Shown here: positions 60,447 through 64,000 of the stretch, one piece after another
How positions within the stretch are numbered: position 1 is the first letter of the stretch
How the letters are laid out: the number at the start of each line of letters is the position of its first letter
NCBI GenBank assembly: GCA_027459645.1
Contig: DAIDHQ010000022.1
Coordinates: 186,001 to 250,000, forward strand
Source: Vulcanimicrobiota bacterium
Lineage (GTDB): Bacteria; Vulcanimicrobiota; Vulcanimicrobiia; Vulcanimicrobiales; Vulcanimicrobiaceae
Length of the DNA stretch: 64,000 nucleotides
Reading direction: 5' to 3'
Position numbers and translations under genes: made by a program
Notes under the pieces: model-generated
The model's database searches: none
Told to the model about the DNA's origin: nothing
Seen by the model: the letters and a program-made list of their open reading frames with translations, nothing else

Positions 60447-60763
60447 GCAATCTTTCCTTGAGCGCGTTCGATCTCGTCGCCGATGCTTCCGCGCAACACG
60501 TGCCATGCCATCAAATAATCGCCGCGCAACGACGCGAACGGCGCCCGAAACGTTTCGGGTTTGTTGTGTTCGATGAACGCGTGCGAGAACCACGCCGGGC
60601 CGTAGCCCGCAACGAGTCCGGCTGCGACGAGCCAGGGCTTTCGCAAGGCGATCGCTCCGAGAACGATAGCCGTGCCCGCGATCGTTCCGGCCACATGAAA
60701 CGCCCTCGTACGGGGATCGCTGTGCGCGCGCAGATAGCGCGGCCAGAACTCCTCAAACGTCAT
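60443..60763 (-). CDS. DUF962/Mpo1-like membrane protein
   Basis: 106 residues, with two to three hydrophobic segments. FWPRYLRAHSDPRTRAFHVA near the N-terminus and a later SHAFIEHNKPETF carry the conserved His residues of DUF962/Mpo1, whose yeast member is a 2-hydroxy fatty-acid dioxygenase. ATG 60763; ATGA overlap with the chagasin-like gene. Enzyme activity here is unproven. Confidence 0.8.
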   Translation of the reverse strand: MTFEEFWPRYLRAHSDPRTRAFHVAGTIAGTAIVLGAIALRKPWLVAAGLVAGYGPAWFSHAFIEHNKPETFRAPFASLRGDYLMAWHVLRGSIGDEIERAQGKIA

Positions 60764-60811
60764 ACAGCGGAATACGGGGCCCGGAGGCCTTCTCCTCGAA
60801 AGCGCGCGGTC

Positions 60812-61468
60812 ATGAAGAAGCTGTTCCTCGCGACCGTCGCGGTGCTGGCCGTCGCCGCGTGTTCGCAATCGAATACCTCGACGAAAACTGGCGCCACGGC
60901 CGCCGGTTCGCCCGCGCCTGCGCCGACCAACGTAACCGGATTCCCGCTCTACGCCGAAAGCACCGTGCTCGCGTCCAAGGTGTGGAAGGAAAACACCGGC
61001 TCCGAGCATTTTGGCGGCGTGGAAGTCGTCGCAAGTTCGCCGGCGACGCTGGATGCACTTGGCGCCTGGCTCCACGGCCTCTCCGCGAGTCCGCCGCCGG
61101 GATACACGGTTGCGGCGAGCGGAAACGGGATCGAAGTCGCGCGCGCGCGTGCCGCCAAGATGGGCGTCGATTTTCAAGTCTTCGATCACAACGTCAACGG
61201 CAAGCATCACGCGTTGATTGTGCTCGCGATCGATCCGTCGACGTTCGACCGCAAGGCCGGTCCGGTGCTCGGCATGATCTCGAAGTATAAGATGCTGCCG
61301 CAGAGCCTGCGCGATCCGATCGATCAGCAGGTCAAGGCGCGCACCGGCTTCACCGTGAGCGAAGCGCTTTCGCCCAACACCCCGATCGGTGCCGCCGTCG
61401 CGGCCGTCGATCAGTTGCGTTCGACGGGGTCCCGCGGCGTCGTCCTGGTCGATGGCACCAAAGAGTAA
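60812..61468 (+). CDS. Hypothetical lipoprotein
   Basis: 218 residues. The lipoprotein signal MKKLFLATVAVLAVAACSQS has a lipobox VAAC at Cys 17. A Ser/Thr/Ala/Pro-rich linker (to about 40) is followed by an alpha/beta domain with a VFDHNVNGKHHALIVLAID strand pair. No family recognised. It is divergent from the DUF962 gene and overlaps the next gene by 17 bp. Confidence 0.7.
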   Translation: MKKLFLATVAVLAVAACSQSNTSTKTGATAAGSPAPAPTNVTGFPLYAESTVLASKVWKENTGSEHFGGVEVVASSPATLDALGAWLHGLSASPPPGYTVAASGNGIEVARARAAKMGVDFQVFDHNVNGKHHALIVLAIDPSTFDRKAGPVLGMISKYKMLPQSLRDPIDQQVKARTGFTVSEALSPNTPIGAAVAAVDQLRSTGSRGVVLVDGTKE

Positions 61469-62180
61469 CTTTCGCTGGATCGCCGCCGCGCTCGCCCTGC
61501 TGGCGACCGCGCAAACACCGGCCCCGCCGCAGCGCTCGTACGTCGGCGTGCAGGCGCTCGTCATGACGGGCGTGCATCGCGACGTGGCCGGAAGCCAGTA
61601 CGGCATCGGCGGCGGCCCGCTCGTGCAGGCGCGCATCGTTTCGCATCGATTCGCGCTCTCGCTCGAAGGCATTCCGGTCGTCAGCATCCCCGATACGCGT
61701 CCCTCGGTCGCCTACGGGCAAGCGACGCCGAAGCTCGGCATCTTCAACGGGCAGTTCGAATACGCGCTCGACACGCGGAGAACGTTGTGGTTAGGCCTCG
61801 GTGAAACGATCTATAACCAACGCACGCCGCTTCCGGCGAAGGCGCAAAGCGTGTCATCACGGCTCGCAGGCGTCCGGTACACCGCGCGATACTTGCACGC
61901 GTTCAACGCCTCGCATTGGCTGGAAGCGTTCGTCGGAACCGCGCCGATGCTGACCGGTTCGGACGTCTACGTCTATTTGGACGGCTCGCCGAACACGGTC
62001 AAGCCGGAACGCGCATCGGAGATCGATGCCTCGCTCGCCTTCGGCTATCGCCGGCGCCGGACCGAATGGCTGATCGGCCTTCGCACGCTCAACTTTGCGG
62101 CGCAATTCGTGAACACGGGTGAAGGCGCCGACCGTAACGTCGGCATCGGTCCGATGCTCGAGTGGCGCCACACGTTCTAG
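61452..62180 (+). CDS. Putative outer-membrane beta-barrel protein
   Basis: 242 residues from ATG 61452, inside the end of the lipoprotein gene. A signal peptide (about 1-20) is followed by about ten amphipathic beta strands with aromatic girdles (RSYVGVQALVMTGV, LWLGLGETIYNQ, YTARYLHAFNASHWLEAFVG) and a last strand ending GPMLEWRHTF, a C-terminal Phe as in many barrels. Likely forms a unit with the preceding lipoprotein. Function unknown. Confidence 0.7.
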   Translation: MAPKSNFRWIAAALALLATAQTPAPPQRSYVGVQALVMTGVHRDVAGSQYGIGGGPLVQARIVSHRFALSLEGIPVVSIPDTRPSVAYGQATPKLGIFNGQFEYALDTRRTLWLGLGETIYNQRTPLPAKAQSVSSRLAGVRYTARYLHAFNASHWLEAFVGTAPMLTGSDVYVYLDGSPNTVKPERASEIDASLAFGYRRRRTEWLIGLRTLNFAAQFVNTGEGADRNVGIGPMLEWRHTF

Positions 62181-62647
62181 GACACGCGTAGGCCTTCGAA
62201 TGCGAGCAAGCGGCGGCGCATCGAATGCGGGTGCGCGCCCTTCACGCGCCCGTCTGCGCCGATGACGCGGTGCGCCGGGATCAGCAGATCGTACGGCGAG
62301 CGACCCATGGCGGCGGCCACGCCGCGATGGGCGCCCGGCGAGCCGATCGCGCGCGCAACGTCGGCGTACGAAATGAACTCGCCCGTTTCGAGGTCTGCGA
62401 CGAGCCGCCACACCGCGACTTGAAACGGCGTGCCCGAGAGCGCGAGCGGAAGATCGAAGCGGCGCAGCCGTTTTGCCAGGTACGCTCGCATTTGCGCCTG
62501 CGCCTCGAGCAGGAGCGCGTGGCCTGGAGGCGGCGCGACGGCGCGACGGCGCGGCGTAAAATCGCAGGCGACGATCTCGTGCTCGGTCGCTTCGACGCGT
62601 AACGGGGCGCCGAACGGCGTGGCGAGGACGAACGTGGCGGTGGGCAC
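62177..62647 (-). CDS. Alkyltransferase-like protein (MGMT homologue lacking the catalytic Cys)
   Basis: 156 residues from GTG 62647. The N-terminal RNase-H-like half (ATFVLATPFGAPLRVEATEH) and the C-terminal DNA-binding half (GTPFQVAVWRLVADLETGEF, SYADVARAIGSPGAHRGVAAAMG) match O6-alkylguanine-DNA alkyltransferases. The active-site PCHRV reads IPAHRVIG; the codon is GCG (Ala). It therefore cannot accept alkyl groups and should act like ATL proteins that flag alkylated bases for nucleotide excision repair. The stop overlaps the preceding gene by 4 bp. Confidence 0.85.
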   Translation of the reverse strand: MPTATFVLATPFGAPLRVEATEHEIVACDFTPRRRAVAPPPGHALLLEAQAQMRAYLAKRLRRFDLPLALSGTPFQVAVWRLVADLETGEFISYADVARAIGSPGAHRGVAAAMGRSPYDLLIPAHRVIGADGRVKGAHPHSMRRRLLAFEGLRVS

Positions 62648-62703
62648 GCGGGGCACTACCACGCCCGAGAGGGTTTGTCTTGCGAGCACGGCAAGCAAGC
62701 GCC

Positions 62704-63564
62704 ATGGCACGAACCTTGTTCATTACCGGCGCGAGTCGCGGCATCGGTCTCGCGATCGCGCTGCGCGCGGCGCGAGAGGGCGCAAATATCGCCGTCGTTG
62801 CAAAAACGACCGAGCCCCATCCACGCCTGCCCGGCACGATCTTTACCGCAGCAGAAGAGATCGAAGCGGCGGGCGGCAAGGCGCTGCCGATCGCATGCGA
62901 CATCCGCTACGAAGAGCAGGTTGCCGACGCGGTTGCAAAAACGGTCGAGCATTTCGGCGGCATCGATGCCTGCATCAACAATGCGAGCGCGATTTCGCTC
63001 ACGCCGGTGCTCGACACGGATATGAAGCGGTACGACTTGATGAATTCGATCAACGCGCGCGGCACGTTTCTCTGTTCGAAGATGACGGCGCCGCATCTCG
63101 CCAAGTCGTCGAACGGCCACATCCTGAACATGGCGCCGCCGCTCGATGTGAATCCGCGGTGGTTCGCTCGCCATACCGCCTATACGATTGCAAAGTTCGG
63201 CATGTCGATGTGTACGCTGGGAATGGCCGAAGAGTTCCGCGAGATGGGCGTCGGCGTCAATTCGCTCTGGCCGATGACCGCCATCGACACGGCCGCCGTG
63301 CGCAACGTCCTCGGAGGCGATGCGATGGCGCGTGCGTCGCGCAAGCCGGAGATCGTGGCCGACGCGGCATGGGCGATCCTCAATCGCGATCCCGCTACGT
63401 GCACGGGAAACTTTTTTATCGACGAAGAGGTCTTGCGCGAAGCGGGCGTGAGCGACTTCTCGATCTATGCGAACGATCCGAAATCGCCGCTCTTCCCCGA
63501 TTTCTTCGTCCCGGACGCGGTACTCGCGCGTACCTCGACGCCGCTGCTTCCGCTTCCGTGGTGA
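62704..63564 (+). CDS. HSDL2-like short-chain dehydrogenase/reductase
   Basis: 286-residue SDR. The Rossmann motif TGASRGIGLAIALRAAREGA is followed by AKTTEPHPRLPGTI (typical of HSDL2), NNASAISLTP, and the catalytic Tyr-Lys in HTAYTIAKFGMS. The catalytic Ser position reads LNMAPPL: Ala replaces the usual Ser, as HSDL2-like proteins often show Ser-Pro-Pro here. A probable acyl or fatty-acid substrate is suggested by the enoyl-CoA hydratase gene 4 bp downstream. ATG 62704 gives the normal start. Confidence 0.85.
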   Translation: MARTLFITGASRGIGLAIALRAAREGANIAVVAKTTEPHPRLPGTIFTAAEEIEAAGGKALPIACDIRYEEQVADAVAKTVEHFGGIDACINNASAISLTPVLDTDMKRYDLMNSINARGTFLCSKMTAPHLAKSSNGHILNMAPPLDVNPRWFARHTAYTIAKFGMSMCTLGMAEEFREMGVGVNSLWPMTAIDTAAVRNVLGGDAMARASRKPEIVADAAWAILNRDPATCTGNFFIDEEVLREAGVSDFSIYANDPKSPLFPDFFVPDAVLARTSTPLLPLPW

Positions 63565-63568
63565 GAGC

Positions 63569-64000
63569 ATGAGCGAACAGATTATTTATAGCAAGGACGG
63601 CGCCGTGGCGTCGATCCGGTTAAATCGCCCCGAGAAGAAGAATGCCATCACCGTCGCGATGTACGACGCGATGGTGAACGCGCTCGCGGACGCGGCCGCC
63701 AGTAAAGAGGTGCGCGCGGTCGGTATCTTCGGCGGCGAAGCTTTTACGGCCGGAAACGATCTTGGCGACTTTCTTGCGGCGGGCGGTTTCGATGCGAACC
63801 ATCCCGTGATTCGCTTCCTGCACGCGATCAACGCGTTCGAAAAGCCGCTCATCGCGGGCGTGCGCGGTCCCGCCGTCGGTATCGGTACGACGCTCTTGAT
63901 GCATTGCGACGCGGTCGTTGCGGGAACGACGGCCCGCTTTTCGCTGCCGTTTACCAAGTTGGGTCTCGTGCCGGAAGCGGCCTCGAGCGTGCTCTTTCCG
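63569..64000 (+). CDS. Enoyl-CoA hydratase/isomerase family protein, truncated by window edge
   Basis: The first 144 codons are present. Crotonase fold: ASIRLNRPEKKNAI near residue 14, FTAGNDLGDF (oxyanion-hole strand and substrate loop) and IAGVRGPAVGIGTTLLMHCD with the second oxyanion Gly; then FSLPFTKLGLVPEAAS with a candidate catalytic Glu. It hydrates or isomerises trans-enoyl-CoA esters in fatty-acid breakdown. It starts 4 bp after the SDR gene, so the two are likely an operon. Confidence 0.9.
   Translation, partial: MSEQIIYSKDGAVASIRLNRPEKKNAITVAMYDAMVNALADAAASKEVRAVGIFGGEAFTAGNDLGDFLAAGGFDANHPVIRFLHAINAFEKPLIAGVRGPAVGIGTTLLMHCDAVVAGTTARFSLPFTKLGLVPEAASSVLFP

Noticed and set aside
1-64000. 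tRNA, rRNA, CRISPR arrays, transposases or phage genes
   Set aside because: None seen: gaps are short, no regular direct repeats with spacers occur, and no ORF carries integrase, transposase or phage structural motifs.

Overview
The window is a gene-dense, high-GC bacterial chromosome segment. Genes overlap or abut, GTG starts are frequent and stop/start overlaps (ATGA, TAATG) are common. A cobalamin TonB-dependent receptor, secreted beta-rich proteins with signal peptides and putative outer-membrane beta-barrels indicate a diderm. A flagellin gene suggests motility. I see no tRNA, rRNA, CRISPR array, transposase or prophage gene. The taxon cannot be fixed from the sequence alone; the general look would fit a poorly characterised high-GC diderm phylum (for example Eremiobacterota/WPS-2), but that is a weak inference.

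Layout. 1-4900: end of nagA, a double dynamin-like GTPase and a phosphohexomutase, all leftward. 4927-6703: a membrane PP2C-type (SpoIIE) phosphatase and a small secreted protein. 6687-13959: vitamin B12 acquisition, with btuB-btuC-btuD under a cobalamin riboswitch, a divergent btuF, then hflX, a potassium-channel-like protein and cobU. 13998-14933: two small exported proteins. 15009-30139: a complete 14-gene complex I operon, nuoA to nuoN, ending in a translationally coupled MarR regulator. Its promoter region is packed with palindromes, including a perfect CRP-type half-site pair, and two copies of a structured repeat sit between nuoD/nuoE and nuoF/nuoG. 30163-38517: a TPR protein, RidA, an aromatic amino acid decarboxylase with a coupled histidine kinase, a glutamine synthetase with a PucR-type regulator, and a PAS/GAF/GGDEF diguanylate cyclase.

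38483-41280: a Mg2+ module. An M-box riboswitch precedes a soluble PRC-barrel/MgtE-N/CBS protein and an Nramp-family transporter whose metal-site motifs are non-canonical. 41310-43083: flagellin, a coupled small ORF and a sigma28-like promoter. 43146-53452: the most novel part, six consecutive genes for an exported apparatus: a large beta-barrel protein with carboxypeptidase-regulatory-like repeats, a PapD/DUF916-like chaperone, three small secreted beta-rich proteins and one 1366-residue secreted protein. Secreted members share a C-terminal YTL-type strand. I read this as an uncharacterised chaperone/usher-like surface fibre system.

53427-64000: assorted metabolism and membrane genes: a DUF4149-like protein, a frameshifted inositol monophosphatase gene, a multi-spanning membrane protein, DUF4383, a MATE exporter, a tryptophan-to-kynurenine cluster (TDO and kynureninase) with a chagasin-like inhibitor and a DUF962 protein, a lipoprotein, an alkyltransferase-like protein lacking its catalytic cysteine, an HSDL2-like SDR and the start of an enoyl-CoA hydratase gene.
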